Positions 16,319 through 25,448 of a stretch of DNA of 39,631 bases are shown here, piece after piece. Origin of the DNA: Haemophilus sp. C1. GTDB lineage: Bacteria; Pseudomonadota; Gammaproteobacteria; Enterobacterales; Pasteurellaceae. The position numbers and the translations under genes are program-made. The stretch is taken from contig NZ_LDVZ01000020.1 of assembly GCF_001276515.1 (NCBI RefSeq), positions 1-39,631 of the forward strand, in the 5' to 3' direction. Numbering within the stretch: the first letter of the stretch is position 1; every line of letters starts with the position of its first letter. The notes beneath the pieces are model-generated. The model was not told the origin of the DNA. It was given only the letters and a program-made list of their open reading frames with translations, and did not search any database.

Positions 16319-16337
16319 AAAGGTTTGTGAAACCTTT
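16319..16337. repeat. short perfect hairpin after the potC stop
   Basis: AAAGGTTT (16319-16326), GTG, AAACCTTT (16330-16337) is a perfect inverted repeat starting just 3 bases beyond the potC stop. It may shield the 3' end of a potABC transcript. Confidence 0.5.
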
Positions 16338-16340
16338 TGT

Positions 16341-17114
16341 TTATTGATGGTTATTTTTTCGTGTAATAAGCTGGCTTAAAACGACAAGAGCAAGTGAAAG
16401 CACGATCATAATCGTTGCTAAAGCATTAACTTCAGGTGTTACACCGGTTTTCACTAGAGAGAATATTCTCAATGGTAAGATTTCATAACTTACACCGCTG
16501 ACGAATGATGAAACCACAACATCATCTAATGAGATAGTGAAACTTAACAACCAACCAGATACAACTGCAGGTAATGCTAAAGGAAGGATAATTTTACGTA
16601 AAATAGTCACTTCGCTTGCGCCTAAGTCTTTCGCCGCTTCTAACATTCTAGAATCAAAGCCATTTAAGCGAGAGAAGATAGTTACGGTCACATACGGTAA
16701 ACAGAAGGTCACATGAGCTAGTAATAAAGACCAGAAACCTAATGAAATACCCACAATCATAAATAATGCAAGCAAAGATACTGCCATTACAATATCTGGT
16801 GACATCATGACGATAAATAACATGCCGCTTACCGCTTGTTTACCGCGGAATCGATAGCGGTAAAGTGCGATTGCCGTTAATCCACCTACAATAGTAGCTA
16901 GAGTAGCCGCAAAAAATGCAATAGTTACCGAATGAATTGCAGCTTGTATTAAGGTATCGTTATTAAATAAACGCTCGTACCAGTTCCAGCTAAAGCCTTT
17001 CCAACTTAAACCATAACGATCTTCGTTAAAGGAATTAGTGACCAAAATAATAATTGGGATATACAAATAAGCGTATACCACAAACATAAATGCATTACGT
17101 AGTAAACGACTCAT
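16341..17114 (-). CDS. potC: polyamine ABC transporter permease PotC
   Basis: Inner-membrane permease of 257 residues with about six helices. The cytoplasmic EAA loop is EAAKDLGASEVTILRKIILPLALP near residues 138-161, the contact site for the ATPase PotA. It follows potB, sharing one base at 17114 (stop and start overlap). It pairs with PotB to form the channel. Confidence 0.95.
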   Translation of the reverse strand: MSRLLRNAFMFVVYAYLYIPIIILVTNSFNEDRYGLSWKGFSWNWYERLFNNDTLIQAAIHSVTIAFFAATLATIVGGLTAIALYRYRFRGKQAVSGMLFIVMMSPDIVMAVSLLALFMIVGISLGFWSLLLAHVTFCLPYVTVTIFSRLNGFDSRMLEAAKDLGASEVTILRKIILPLALPAVVSGWLLSFTISLDDVVVSSFVSGVSYEILPLRIFSLVKTGVTPEVNALATIMIVLSLALVVLSQLITRKNNHQ

Positions 17115-17974
17115 TATTCTAACTCCACTTTTTTATTTAATAGTTTATTCGCGCGGTAGTACACGAAAATCAACAATGCCATTAGAACAGTTAAACCAAT
17201 ACTAATTGCAGAACCAAATGGCCAGTTACGGGAAATTAAGAATTCGCTCTTAATGACGTTACCCACAAGCAACACTTTCGCGCCGCCAAGTAAGTCTGCA
17301 ACGTAGAACATTCCCATTGCTGGTAATAACACTAATAAACACCCCGCGATAATGCCTGGCATGGTTAATGGTAAAATGACACGGAAGAAACGTTGAAATG
17401 CATTTGCGCCTAAATCTCTTGCAGCCTCTAATAAGCGACCGTCTAATTTTTCAATCGCAGAGTAGAGTGGCAAAATCATAAATGGCAATAGCAAATAAAC
17501 TAAGCCAATGATTACCGCAATTTCTGTATTCAAAATGCGAATGGGTTCACTCAAAATTCCCATGTCCATCAACATAGTGTTAAGTACCCCTTTTACACCA
17601 AGGAACACTTTCATTCCATAAATACGGATCAACGAGTTTGTCCAGAATGGTAAAACCACAAGGAATAATAAGAGCGGTCGATATTTAGGATTAATTTTGC
17701 TCATCATGAAAGCAAATGGATAGCCAACTAATAAGCAAATAATGGTGGCGATGCCCGACATATACAATGAATTCCACACAACTTGTGCATAAAGCGGGTT
17801 AAACAAGTTTGTGTAGTTTTCAATTGTGATTGGGAAAGCGTAGAAGTCGCTACCGTCTCTAGTCAGAAAACTTACGGCGAATACCAATAAGTTTGGAATC
17901 AACACAAAGAAGATGAGCCAACTGAAGATAATCGCAACAGTAATTTTCTGGAATTTATTATTGATTATCTTCAT
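17114..17974 (-). CDS. potB: polyamine ABC transporter permease PotB
   Basis: Second permease subunit, 286 residues from the chosen ATG at 17974 ([10 protein letters not shown]), with six predicted helices and the EAA loop [24 protein letters not shown]. The frame stays open to an ATG at 18001 (nine residues longer). I prefer 17974 because GGGAGG lies upstream of it within the end of potA and the first helix follows normally. It overlaps the potA end by 17 bases, which indicates translational coupling. Confidence 0.93.
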   Translation of the reverse strand: MKIINNKFQKITVAIIFSWLIFFVLIPNLLVFAVSFLTRDGSDFYAFPITIENYTNLFNPLYAQVVWNSLYMSGIATIICLLVGYPFAFMMSKINPKYRPLLLFLVVLPFWTNSLIRIYGMKVFLGVKGVLNTMLMDMGILSEPIRILNTEIAVIIGLVYLLLPFMILPLYSAIEKLDGRLLEAARDLGANAFQRFFRVILPLTMPGIIAGCLLVLLPAMGMFYVADLLGGAKVLLVGNVIKSEFLISRNWPFGSAISIGLTVLMALLIFVYYRANKLLNKKVELE

Positions 17975-19076
17975 CGTTGAGAACAACCTCCCAGCCTTCA
18001 TGCCATGTGATGCCTACGCGTTGACCTACGCTATGATCCATATGTGGATCGTCTTCGTTAAAGAATTCACTTACAAGAACACGCATGCCATTATGATCAA
18101 ATTCTACTGTTGATTCTAATGTCATTCCTTTGTAAGTGCGGTCAACAATGTGGCCGATAATCGCTTTGGAATGTTCATTTTCATCTAATTCTTCAATCAC
18201 AATATCTTCAGGGCGAAGGAGTACTTGAAGTTTTTGATCTTTCTCAACAGGCATGTCTGTGTAAATATCACAAACTCGACCTTCCACATTTGCAAGTACA
18301 ACTTGTTCTGATTTACGTTCAATCACTGTTGCTTCAAATACATTAATTTCGCCAATGAAACGAGCAACGAATAAGTTCGCAGGATCTTCATAGATTTCAC
18401 GTGGAGAACCATCTTGTGCGATTTTACCTTTACGTAATAACACGATGCGATCAGACATTGTAATCGCTTCTTCTTGATCGTGGGTAACGAAAATAAAGGT
18501 AATACCAAGCTGACGTTGTAACATTTTGAGTTCATTTTGCATTTGTTTACGCAATTTGTAATCTAATGCAGATAAAGACTCATCAAGTAACAACACTTTT
18601 GGTTTATTTACTACGGCGCGAGCGATGGCAATACGTTGTTGTTGTCCGCCAGAAAGTTGGGTTGGCTTACGATCTGCCATTTCTTCTAGCTGTACCATAC
18701 GCAAGGCTTCTAAAACACGCGGTTTAATTTCGTCGTTTGGTACTTTTTGCATACGCAAACCAAAAGCCACGTTCTCAAAAATTGTCATATGTGGAAATAG
18801 CGCATAGCTTTGGAATACCGTATTAATATGACGTTTTTCCGCTGGTACATTGGTGATATCTTCACCATCTAAAATAATGCTACCTGAATCCAATTCTTCT
18901 AAGCCTGCAAGTAAGCGTAAAACTGTGGTTTTCCCACAGCCTGAAGGGCCGAGAATAGTAACAAATTCACCGTTATTAATTGTAAGATTGAAATCGTTAA
19001 TAATGGTGTTAGAACCATAGGATTTTTTGATTGAACGAAGCTCAATAATAGGCTTGTTTTGAAGCTGATTTTCCAC
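17958..19076 (-). CDS. potA: polyamine ABC transporter ATPase PotA
   Basis: ATP-binding subunit, 372 residues from a GTG at 19076. Walker [10 protein letters not shown], signature LSGGQQQR, Walker [13 protein letters not shown] and the H-loop VTHDQEEA are all intact. A C-terminal TOBE regulatory domain follows. The open frame extends 21 codons further to a TTG at 19139, but that leader is hydrophobic and unlike PotA. The GTG start has GGGAG 13 bases upstream and gives the usual family length. It heads the potABCD operon and is divergent from pepT. A Hin uptake core lies in the TOBE part (18134-18142). Confidence 0.94.
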   Translation of the reverse strand: MENQLQNKPIIELRSIKKSYGSNTIINDFNLTINNGEFVTILGPSGCGKTTVLRLLAGLEELDSGSIILDGEDITNVPAEKRHINTVFQSYALFPHMTIFENVAFGLRMQKVPNDEIKPRVLEALRMVQLEEMADRKPTQLSGGQQQRIAIARAVVNKPKVLLLDESLSALDYKLRKQMQNELKMLQRQLGITFIFVTHDQEEAITMSDRIVLLRKGKIAQDGSPREIYEDPANLFVARFIGEINVFEATVIERKSEQVVLANVEGRVCDIYTDMPVEKDQKLQVLLRPEDIVIEELDENEHSKAIIGHIVDRTYKGMTLESTVEFDHNGMRVLVSEFFNEDDPHMDHSVGQRVGITWHEGWEVVLNDEDNQ

Positions 19077-19372
19077 TAGCTTTGGTTTTCTCCCTAATTT
19101 CACCAATGATTTGGTACTGAGTAGAAATAAAACCTGCAAGACTGCAGGGGCGACATATAAAAATAGACGCCTATGATATAGTGAATTGTTAATAATGAAA
19201 AGGGCTTAATGACTTAGAAAGTAAAAAAACTGCCGTTCATAAAAATAACGAGAAATTTAACCGCACTTTCAATGAATTTTACTTTGTTAATTTTATAAAT
19301 ATTGTTATATATCAAGATGTTTTCTATTTTTCTCGTTAAACTAAAAAAGATATTTTTAAAAGGAGCGAGAAT

Positions 19373-20611
19373 ATGATTTCTCAAACAGATAAAACAGAAC
19401 TTTTAGAACGATTTTTACATTATGTGTCTTTTGACACACAATCAAAACCTCATGCTAAGCATTCTCCCAGCTCTGTCGGGCAAATGAAGTTAGCCATGCA
19501 GTTGCAAAAAGAACTCATCCAACTTGGTTTGGAGAATGTTGAAGTCAGTAAATACGCGGTTGTGACAGCATTCTTACCCGCTAATGATCCTAGCTTAACG
19601 AAAACCATTGGTTTAATTGCGCATCTTGATACATCGCCACAATGTAGTGGTAAAAATGTGCGCCCAGAAGTGATAGAGCAATATCGTGGCGGAGATATTG
19701 CATTAGGTATTGGCGAGGAGTTTATTAGCCCTGTTTATTATTCTTTTATGCAAAAATTGGTGGGGCAGACTCTGATTGTTGCCGATGGAACGACTTTGCT
19801 TGGGGCGGATAATAAAGCAGGAATTGCAGAAATTATGACCGCACTTTCCATTCTTCAAAAAGAAAATATTCCTCATTGCAATATTCGCGTTGCTTTTACG
19901 CCTGATGAAGAAATTGGTTTGGGAATCCATTATTTCCCAATGGAAAAATTTTCCTGTGATTGGGCATATACCATTGATGGGGGAGAAGTAGGGGAATTAG
20001 AATACGAAAACTTTAATGCTGCCACGGCAAAAGTGCGGTTTTTCGGGCGGAGTATTCATCCTGGTTATGCAAAAGGAAAAATGGTGAATGCACTGACTTT
20101 AGCTTGCGAGTTCCAGCAAGTTTTTCCAGTTGATGAAGTCCCAGAAAAAACGGATGGGAAAGCGGGCTTTTATCATTTAGAAGATTTTTCTGGCGATATT
20201 GAGCAAGTAGATCTCACTTATTTGATTCGTGATTTTGATGAGCAGAATTTCGCACACAGAAAAGCCTTTATTAAAAGTCAGGTGGAAAAATTTAATGCTA
20301 AGAAAGGTTTGAAAAAGCCTATTGAGTTAGAAATTCAAGATAGCTACCAAAATATGTATGATGTGGTAAAAAATGTTCCTCAATCAATTGAACTTGCTGA
20401 TCGCGCAATGAAAGCGGTAGGGGTTAAACCAAGTCATAAGCCGATTCGAGGCGGTACAGATGGGGCATTCTTAGCATCTAAAGGTTTAGCATGTCCCAAT
20501 ATTTTTACTGGTGGCTATAATTTCCATAGTAAACACGAGTTGGTTTCTTTACAGGGCATGGAAAAGACGGTCCAAGTAATTATCGAAATGTTGAAATGTA
20601 AAGATCTGTAA
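19373..20611 (+). CDS. pepT: peptidase T (tripeptidase)
   Basis: Zinc aminotripeptidase of the M20 family, 412 residues (E. coli 408). Metal ligands and catalytic residues can be read: His84 and Asp86 in LIAHLDTS, Asp146 in GADNKAG, Glu179/Glu180 in TPDEEIG, Asp200 in TIDGGEVGE, and a C-terminal His in NFHSKHE. It is cytoplasmic and releases N-terminal residues from tripeptides. AAAAGGAGCG precedes the ATG. It is divergent from the pot operon. A 10-bp tandem repeat runs across its stop codon. Confidence 0.96.
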   Translation: MISQTDKTELLERFLHYVSFDTQSKPHAKHSPSSVGQMKLAMQLQKELIQLGLENVEVSKYAVVTAFLPANDPSLTKTIGLIAHLDTSPQCSGKNVRPEVIEQYRGGDIALGIGEEFISPVYYSFMQKLVGQTLIVADGTTLLGADNKAGIAEIMTALSILQKENIPHCNIRVAFTPDEEIGLGIHYFPMEKFSCDWAYTIDGGEVGELEYENFNAATAKVRFFGRSIHPGYAKGKMVNALTLACEFQQVFPVDEVPEKTDGKAGFYHLEDFSGDIEQVDLTYLIRDFDEQNFAHRKAFIKSQVEKFNAKKGLKKPIELEIQDSYQNMYDVVKNVPQSIELADRAMKAVGVKPSHKPIRGGTDGAFLASKGLACPNIFTGGYNFHSKHELVSLQGMEKTVQVIIEMLKCKDL

Positions 20612-20647
20612 AGAAACGTAAAGATTTGTAAAGAAATGTAAAGATTT
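20597..20647 (+). repeat. 10-bp tandem repeat (TGTAAAGAnn) over the pepT stop codon
   Basis: Five consecutive 10-base units, each NGTAAAGA plus two bases, occupy 20597-20646. They can also be read as a 20-bp unit repeated 2.5 times. The pepT stop (20609-20611) lies in the second unit. A change in unit number would not alter the protein much, because the stop is early in the array. Confidence 0.85.
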
Positions 20648-20750
20648 CTCTTGCTATTCTTTAGATTAGTCAATATAATGAACTTGTTTTATCGAGATTC
20701 CTTTGATAAAGCTAAACTTTAGAGATTTTATTCATAAATTCCTTTTTGAT

Positions 20751-20778
20751 GCCCCTAATGATTTAGGGGCTTTTTTTT
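20751..20778 (+). terminator. strong terminator after pepT
   Basis: GCCCCTAA (20751-20758) pairs with TTAGGGGC (20763-20770) around TGAT and is followed by eight T. It lies between convergent pepT and the phosphatase gene. Confidence 0.95.
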
Positions 20779-20780
20779 AT

Positions 20781-21410
20781 CTATTGTAAATGCGTTGTGT
20801 CATTTAGTTTTTCAAGGCTAAAGCCTTTTTCACTGTCATAATGAATAATGCTAATAGCAGTATTTAATAAAGATACTGATTTGTTTTTGTCTCTGTGATT
20901 TTGCCAAGTTGCGCCATTGAGTAAAGCAATTAATAGACGCAAGGTATGCCCATGCGATACCACTAAAATATTCCCTTCTTGATGAACCTTAATGATGTCT
21001 TGTAGTGCTGCGATAGCTCGTTTGGCTAGTTCTTCATAGGTTTCTCCACCATTCGATTCCGCTTTATAGTTTGCAGGATCATTAATCATTTGTTGGAATT
21101 CGGGCAAAGGTCGGATCAGTTCCACATTTGTTCCTTCCCAACTACCAAAATAATGTTCATTTAATCCACGATGTTGGAATAAGGGAATGTCTCGATCGCC
21201 AATAATATAATTGGCTGTGTCAATGGTACGTTGTAAACAGCTCGAATAGGCCGCAATAAAATCGACATTTTGTAAAGCTTGCCCAGTTTTTACCGCACTT
21301 TTAATGCCTTCTTCTGTTAATGGAGAATCTCCACTGCCTTGCATTAATCCTTGTTCGTTCCAAACCGTGCGACCGTGACGAATAAAATAAAAAGTAAGTT
21401 GTTTTTTCAT
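20781..21410 (-). CDS. histidine phosphatase family protein
   Basis: A 209-residue protein of the phosphoglycerate-mutase-like histidine phosphatase superfamily. The catalytic RHG motif is in FIRHGRTVWNEQG (His12), a second arginine lies in SSCLQRTIDTA, and the C-terminal His is in VSHGHTLR. It is cytoplasmic, with no signal peptide. Members of this length include GpmB-, CobC- and sugar-phosphatase-like enzymes; the substrate cannot be assigned. An uptake core lies at 21292-21300. No operon partner is seen. Confidence 0.88.
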   Translation of the reverse strand: MKKQLTFYFIRHGRTVWNEQGLMQGSGDSPLTEEGIKSAVKTGQALQNVDFIAAYSSCLQRTIDTANYIIGDRDIPLFQHRGLNEHYFGSWEGTNVELIRPLPEFQQMINDPANYKAESNGGETYEELAKRAIAALQDIIKVHQEGNILVVSHGHTLRLLIALLNGATWQNHRDKNKSVSLLNTAISIIHYDSEKGFSLEKLNDTTHLQ

Positions 21411-21467
21411 TTTTAGGAATATTTATTGGTAAGGTTTATACCTTAAGTGAGGAATGTAATATTAAAA

Positions 21468-21487
21468 AGGGCGCTTAAAAACGCCCT
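21468..21487 (-). terminator. terminator of the TolC-like gene
   Basis: AGGGCG (21468-21473) and CGCCCT (21482-21487) form a GC-rich stem. On the minus strand it is followed by TTTTTAATATT, just beyond the stop codon of the outer-membrane gene. Confidence 0.8.
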
Positions 21488-21500
21488 ATGTTTGGTTTTA

Positions 21501-22868
21501 TTAACGAGAGTAATATCCCGCCATTGAGCTATATACCGCATTTTCACTTTGCAACACTTGATATTTTGCATTCAAAATTGCAAGTTGTGATGATTTTTCT
21601 GTATTGGCTGCAACTAACCATTCACGCAATTCGGACACGCCCGCATTATAGCGGTTTCGATAATATTGCGTGATACGCTGATTGTAACTGTGGGTTTGTT
21701 GTAAATTACTTAATGTGTTTTGCGCTTGGGTAAATGCGAAATAGTTGGTATCTACATTATTGAGAGCGGTGGTAATACGTTGTTCGTAATTTAAACGCGC
21801 GGTTTCATAGTCAGCTTCAGAAATTTTAACGTTCCATTTTACGGTGTTCCAATTTAGGAATGGCAAGCTAATTCCGACCGTGCCTGCAGCCACAGGATTG
21901 TGTAACGTCGTGCCAACAGTACTTGCTGTTGAAGATAGACTTCCACCTAAATTAACCTCTGGGAACCAACTTTTTTGAGTTGCTTTGGCATTTTTGAATG
22001 CACTACTTAAACGGAATTGCGCTGCTTTTACATCAGGGCGATTTGCAATCACAGAGACTGGTACATTTAAGTTCACCCCAGCTGTTTTCACATTCATAAT
22101 ATGTGGGAAAGTGATATTTAACGCATCGTTTGGTTTTAAGTTCAACAGATTGCGTAAGGTTTGTTCTGCCGTTTTGCGTTGGGTTTCAAAATTTAACTTG
22201 TTATTACGCGCCGTTAATACTGCTTGTTGCGCTTGATCTACGCTAACTGCATCAGCCACACCTTGCGCTAAGCGCGTTTGCATAATATTACCAATGTCAG
22301 TGTAATATTTGATCGTTTCGTTGGTTGTGCTAATTGCATCATTTAAATAAGCAATTTGATAATAAGTTATTACTACAGAATTGATTAATGATAAACGAGC
22401 AGATTCCATGTCTTCTGCGGTTGCTTTGTGCGACCATTCTGCTGCATCAGCTGCATTGGCTAAACGTTGCCACAGATCCAATGTATAGCTCACATTTAAA
22501 GAACCTTTGTGTGAAATGGCAGAGCTTGCACTTGTATCAACTCGACGTTGTGCCGCAGATGAAGTTGAACCATTAAATGCAGGCACTAAATTTGCGCCAA
22601 CTAAATTTGCACTATAAAGCGCACGGTTTACTGCCACAGCTGCTTTAGCTAAATCTTTGTTGTTTATTAGCGCTTGTTCTACTACGCGATTTAATTGCTC
22701 ATCGTTATACAATGACCACCAATTTTCTTTTACATTATATTGCTTGGTAATTTCTTCATATTGCTTGTAATCTTCAAGGCTAGCTTGATAAGAATCGCCA
22801 ATATTGGCACATCCCACTAATGCACCAGACATCAATAAAGCAAGCGTGGTATTTTTCATTTTAAACAT
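21501..22868 (-). CDS. TolC-like (NodT family) outer-membrane efflux lipoprotein
   Basis: Outer-membrane channel subunit for tripartite drug efflux, 455 residues from the ATG at 22868. The signal peptide ends in lipobox LVGC, so the mature N-terminal Cys is lipidated as in the CusC/OprM/NodT branch. Two internally similar OEP repeats follow, rich in Ala, Asn and Gln heptads. The frame stays open to 22922, but MFKMKNT follows AAGGAAAAC, which decides the start. From memory, the corresponding gene in H. influenzae Rd (HI1462) is the TolC partner of AcrAB. No pump gene is nearby, as fits a shared channel. A palindromic operator candidate lies at its promoter. Confidence 0.9.
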   Translation of the reverse strand: MFKMKNTTLALLMSGALVGCANIGDSYQASLEDYKQYEEITKQYNVKENWWSLYNDEQLNRVVEQALINNKDLAKAAVAVNRALYSANLVGANLVPAFNGSTSSAAQRRVDTSASSAISHKGSLNVSYTLDLWQRLANAADAAEWSHKATAEDMESARLSLINSVVITYYQIAYLNDAISTTNETIKYYTDIGNIMQTRLAQGVADAVSVDQAQQAVLTARNNKLNFETQRKTAEQTLRNLLNLKPNDALNITFPHIMNVKTAGVNLNVPVSVIANRPDVKAAQFRLSSAFKNAKATQKSWFPEVNLGGSLSSTASTVGTTLHNPVAAGTVGISLPFLNWNTVKWNVKISEADYETARLNYEQRITTALNNVDTNYFAFTQAQNTLSNLQQTHSYNQRITQYYRNRYNAGVSELREWLVAANTEKSSQLAILNAKYQVLQSENAVYSSMAGYYSR

Positions 22869-22897
22869 TGAGTTTTCCTTCTTACGAAAATGAGTGG

Positions 22898-22925
22898 AAA
22901 GTGCGGATGATTTTAATCGCACTTT
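22898..22925. repeat. inverted near-uptake-sequence hairpin in the TolC-like leader
   Basis: AAAGTGCG (22898-22905) pairs with CGCACTTT (22918-22925). It lies between the predicted -10 and the ATG of the TolC-like gene, so it may form in the mRNA leader and attenuate it. It may equally be an uptake-sequence remnant, since neither arm is a full core. Confidence 0.55.
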
Positions 22926-22981
22926 TGTGTTTTACAAAATTAAAATTATTCCCTTGCGAACCCAATTATAAAACAAACCAC

Positions 22982-22995
22982 TGAACGATTGTTCA
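22982..22995. promoter_or_regulatory. palindromic TetR/AcrR-type operator candidate
   Basis: TGAACGATTGTTCA has perfect 5-base arms (TGAAC / GTTCA). It lies about 12 bases upstream of a TATAAT -10 for the TolC-like gene on the minus strand (22970-22965), so it overlaps the -35 region. TetR-family repressors often use GAAC-NNNN-GTTC palindromes. AcrR as the actual regulator is a guess. Confidence 0.5.
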
Positions 22996-23105
22996 TGAAA
23001 GGCGGCATTGTAATGATTTATTCTATTTTTTGCACTAAAAATCTTGCTGTTAAACAAAAATGCTGAAAAAGTCATAAGTTATTAAATAGAAAGTGCGGTT
23101 AGTTT

Positions 23106-23121
23106 GGTGATCAAATTCACA
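23106..23121 (+). promoter_or_regulatory. CRP-like site upstream of glnS
   Basis: GGTGATCAAATTCACA matches TGTGA-N6-TCACA with one mismatch. It is centred about 64 bases before the glnS ATG and about 24 bases before a TATAGA -10 candidate (23137-23142). It could act on glnS or on the divergent TolC-like gene. Confidence 0.5.
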
Positions 23122-23177
23122 AAGCCTTGCTTTTCGTATAGAATGACAAAATTATTTTTTCTATTTATGAGAAAGTT

Positions 23178-24848
23178 ATGAGCAATACAGAAATTCTAGA
23201 AAGTGCAGAAAATACTCGCACTCACAATTTTATTACCCAAATTATTGATGAAGATTTAGCTTCGGGTAAACACAAAAGTGTGCATACCCGTTTTCCGCCT
23301 GAGCCGAACGGCTATTTACATATCGGCCACGCAAAATCGATTTGCTTAAACTTCGGCTTGGCAAAAGAATATAACGGTTTATGTAACCTACGTTTTGACG
23401 ATACCAACCCTGTGAAAGAAGACGTGGAATATGTAGATTCCATCAAAGCGGATGTGGAATGGTTAGGCTTTAAATGGGAAGGCGAACCGCGTTATGCGTC
23501 TGATTACTTCGATGCACTTTATGGCTATGCCATTGAGTTAATCGAAAAAGGTTTAGCGTATGTGGATGAACTTTCACCAGACCAAATGCGTGAATATCGC
23601 GGTACATTAACTGAGCCAGGTAAAAACAGCCCATATCGTGATCGCAGTGTCGAAGAAAACTTAGCATTATTTGAAAGAATGAAGAACGGTGAGTTTGCGG
23701 AAGGCACATTAAGTCTTCGTGCAAAAATCGACATGGCTTCACCATTTATGGTCATGCGTGATCCTGTGCTTTATCGTATTAAATTCGCTAGTCATCACCA
23801 AACAGGTGACAAATGGTGTATTTATCCAATGTACGATTTTACTCATTGTATCTCTGATGCAATCGAACGTATCACTCATTCAATCTGCACATTAGAATTC
23901 CAAGATAACCGTCGTTTATATGATTGGGTGTTGGAAAATATCAGTATTGAACGTCCATTACCGCATCAATATGAATTCTCACGTTTAAATTTAGAAGGCA
24001 CGTTAACGTCTAAACGTAAATTATTAAAATTAGTGAATGACGGCATTGTGGATGGTTGGAATGATCCGCGTATGCCAACGATTTCAGGTTTACGCCGTCG
24101 CGGTTATACCCCAGCTTCGTTACGTGAATTTTGTCGCCGTATTGGTGTGACTAAACAAGATAACGTGGTGGAATATTCTGCACTTGAAGCTTGTATTCGT
24201 GAGGATTTAAACGAAAATGCACCACGCGCAATGGCGGTGATTGATCCTGTTCGTGTCGTGATTGAAAACTTTGAAGGCGAAGAAACCTTAACGGCGCCAA
24301 ATCATCCAAATCGCCCTGAATTAGGGGAGCGTCAATTGCCGTTTACGAAAGAGCTGTATATTGATCGTGCAGATTTCCGTGAAGAAGCGAATAAACAATA
24401 TAAACGTTTAGTATTAGGTAAAGAAGTGCGTTTGCGTAACGCTTATGTGATTAAAGCTGAACGTGTAGAAAAAGATGCAAATGGTGAAATTACCACGATC
24501 TTCTGTACTTACGATCCAGAAACCTTAGGTAAAAATCCAGCGGATGGACGTAAAGTAAAAGGTGTTATTCACTGGGTTTCTGCTGTGCATAATCATCCGG
24601 CTGAATTCCGTTTGTATGATCGCTTATTTACCGTGCCAAATCCAGGTGCTGAAGATGATATCGAAAGCGTGTTAAATCCACATTCTCTCGTGGTAAAACA
24701 TGGTTTTGTAGAACAAAGCTTGGCTGCTGCAGAAGCAGAGAAAGGTTATCAATTTGAACGTGAAGGTTATTTCTGCGCAGATAGTAAAGATAGCCGTCCT
24801 GAACATTTGGTATTTAACTTAACAGTAAGCTTAAAAGAAGGCTTCTAA
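23178..24848 (+). CDS. glnS: glutaminyl-tRNA synthetase
   Basis: Charges tRNA-Gln. The class I enzyme of 556 residues (E. coli 554) has the HIGH motif at residues 48-51 ([10 protein letters not shown]) and the KMSKS-equivalent SKRK at 278-281. The catalytic Rossmann domain is followed by the beta-barrel anticodon-binding domains. The N-terminus is slightly longer than in E. coli. Codon use is strongly biased, as expected for a highly expressed gene. No classical Shine-Dalgarno is close to the ATG, only GAGAAAG. It ends in a perfect uptake-sequence terminator. Confidence 0.97.
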   Translation: MSNTEILESAENTRTHNFITQIIDEDLASGKHKSVHTRFPPEPNGYLHIGHAKSICLNFGLAKEYNGLCNLRFDDTNPVKEDVEYVDSIKADVEWLGFKWEGEPRYASDYFDALYGYAIELIEKGLAYVDELSPDQMREYRGTLTEPGKNSPYRDRSVEENLALFERMKNGEFAEGTLSLRAKIDMASPFMVMRDPVLYRIKFASHHQTGDKWCIYPMYDFTHCISDAIERITHSICTLEFQDNRRLYDWVLENISIERPLPHQYEFSRLNLEGTLTSKRKLLKLVNDGIVDGWNDPRMPTISGLRRRGYTPASLREFCRRIGVTKQDNVVEYSALEACIREDLNENAPRAMAVIDPVRVVIENFEGEETLTAPNHPNRPELGERQLPFTKELYIDRADFREEANKQYKRLVLGKEVRLRNAYVIKAERVEKDANGEITTIFCTYDPETLGKNPADGRKVKGVIHWVSAVHNHPAEFRLYDRLFTVPNPGAEDDIESVLNPHSLVVKHGFVEQSLAAAEAEKGYQFEREGYFCADSKDSRPEHLVFNLTVSLKEGF

Positions 24849-24860
24849 TTTTAATCAACC

Positions 24861-24900
24861 AAGTGCGGTCAAAATAAATGCGATTTTGACCGCACTTTTT
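24861..24900 (+). terminator. inverted uptake-sequence terminator after glnS
   Basis: AAGTGCGGTCAAAAT (24861-24875) pairs perfectly with ATTTTGACCGCACTT (24883-24897), a 15-bp stem with 7-base loop, and the T-run continues. Both arms begin with complete Hin uptake cores. Confidence 0.95.
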
Positions 24901-24913
24901 ATTTGTATCGACT

Positions 24914-25378
24914 ATGCAATCCAATATGCAACTTGAACCCAATTTCTGGCAAACAAAATCTCTGCTTGAAATGACCGAATCTGAATGGGAAGCCTTATGT
25001 GATGGCTGCGGGAAATGCTGTTATCGCAAATATATTCAAGGGCGAGGCAAACGCCAAAAACTTTATTATACCCGAATTGCTTGTAACCTTTTAGATGTGG
25101 AAACTGGAAAGTGCGGTAATTATTCAGAGCGTTTTAAAATTGAAACCGACTGCACCAAACTCACCAAAAAGAATTTACCTGATTTTCATTGGTTGCCTGA
25201 CACTTGCGCTTATCGTTTGCTTTATGAAGGAAAAACGCTACCCGAATGGCATCCACTCATTTCTGGTCATTCCGATTCCTTGAAAAATGCTGATGTTTTA
25301 ATCAAAAATGGGGTGCATGAACGTGATGTGATTGATTGGTTTGAATTTATTATTGACGAAGATCACACTTTTAAATAA
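24914..25378 (+). CDS. YcgN family cysteine-cluster protein
   Basis: A 154-residue protein of the UPF0260 / YkgJ-type zinc- or iron-binding family (E. coli YcgN 153). The N-terminal cluster CDGCGKCC (about residues 29-36) and further Cys at about 58, 67, 79 and 97 fit a metal site. Biochemical function is unknown. Two in-frame starts, 24914 and 24926, are possible; the ribosome site is unclear for both. It lies between glnS and malQ, with only 61 bases to the malQ region. Confidence 0.87.
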   Translation: MQSNMQLEPNFWQTKSLLEMTESEWEALCDGCGKCCYRKYIQGRGKRQKLYYTRIACNLLDVETGKCGNYSERFKIETDCTKLTKKNLPDFHWLPDTCAYRLLYEGKTLPEWHPLISGHSDSLKNADVLIKNGVHERDVIDWFEFIIDEDHTFK

Positions 25379-25448
25379 AGCCGGTTGTCATCACTTTCAG
25401 CTTAGTTATAATCCCTAACAAGAGTTATACAGTTGTCATGTGGTGTCT

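Noticed and set aside
17975..18001. Longer PotB start at 18001
   Set aside because: It adds nine residues with no ribosome site close by, while GGGAGG precedes the ATG at 17974 and the shorter form matches the usual length.
19077..19139. Longer PotA frame starting at a TTG at 19139
   Set aside because: The extra 21 residues are hydrophobic and basic, and do not resemble the PotA N-terminus; the GTG at 19076 gives the normal protein.
22869..22922. N-terminal extension of the TolC-like protein
   Set aside because: It would place 18 charged residues before the lipoprotein signal peptide. AAGGAAAAC lies inside it and serves the ATG at 22868.
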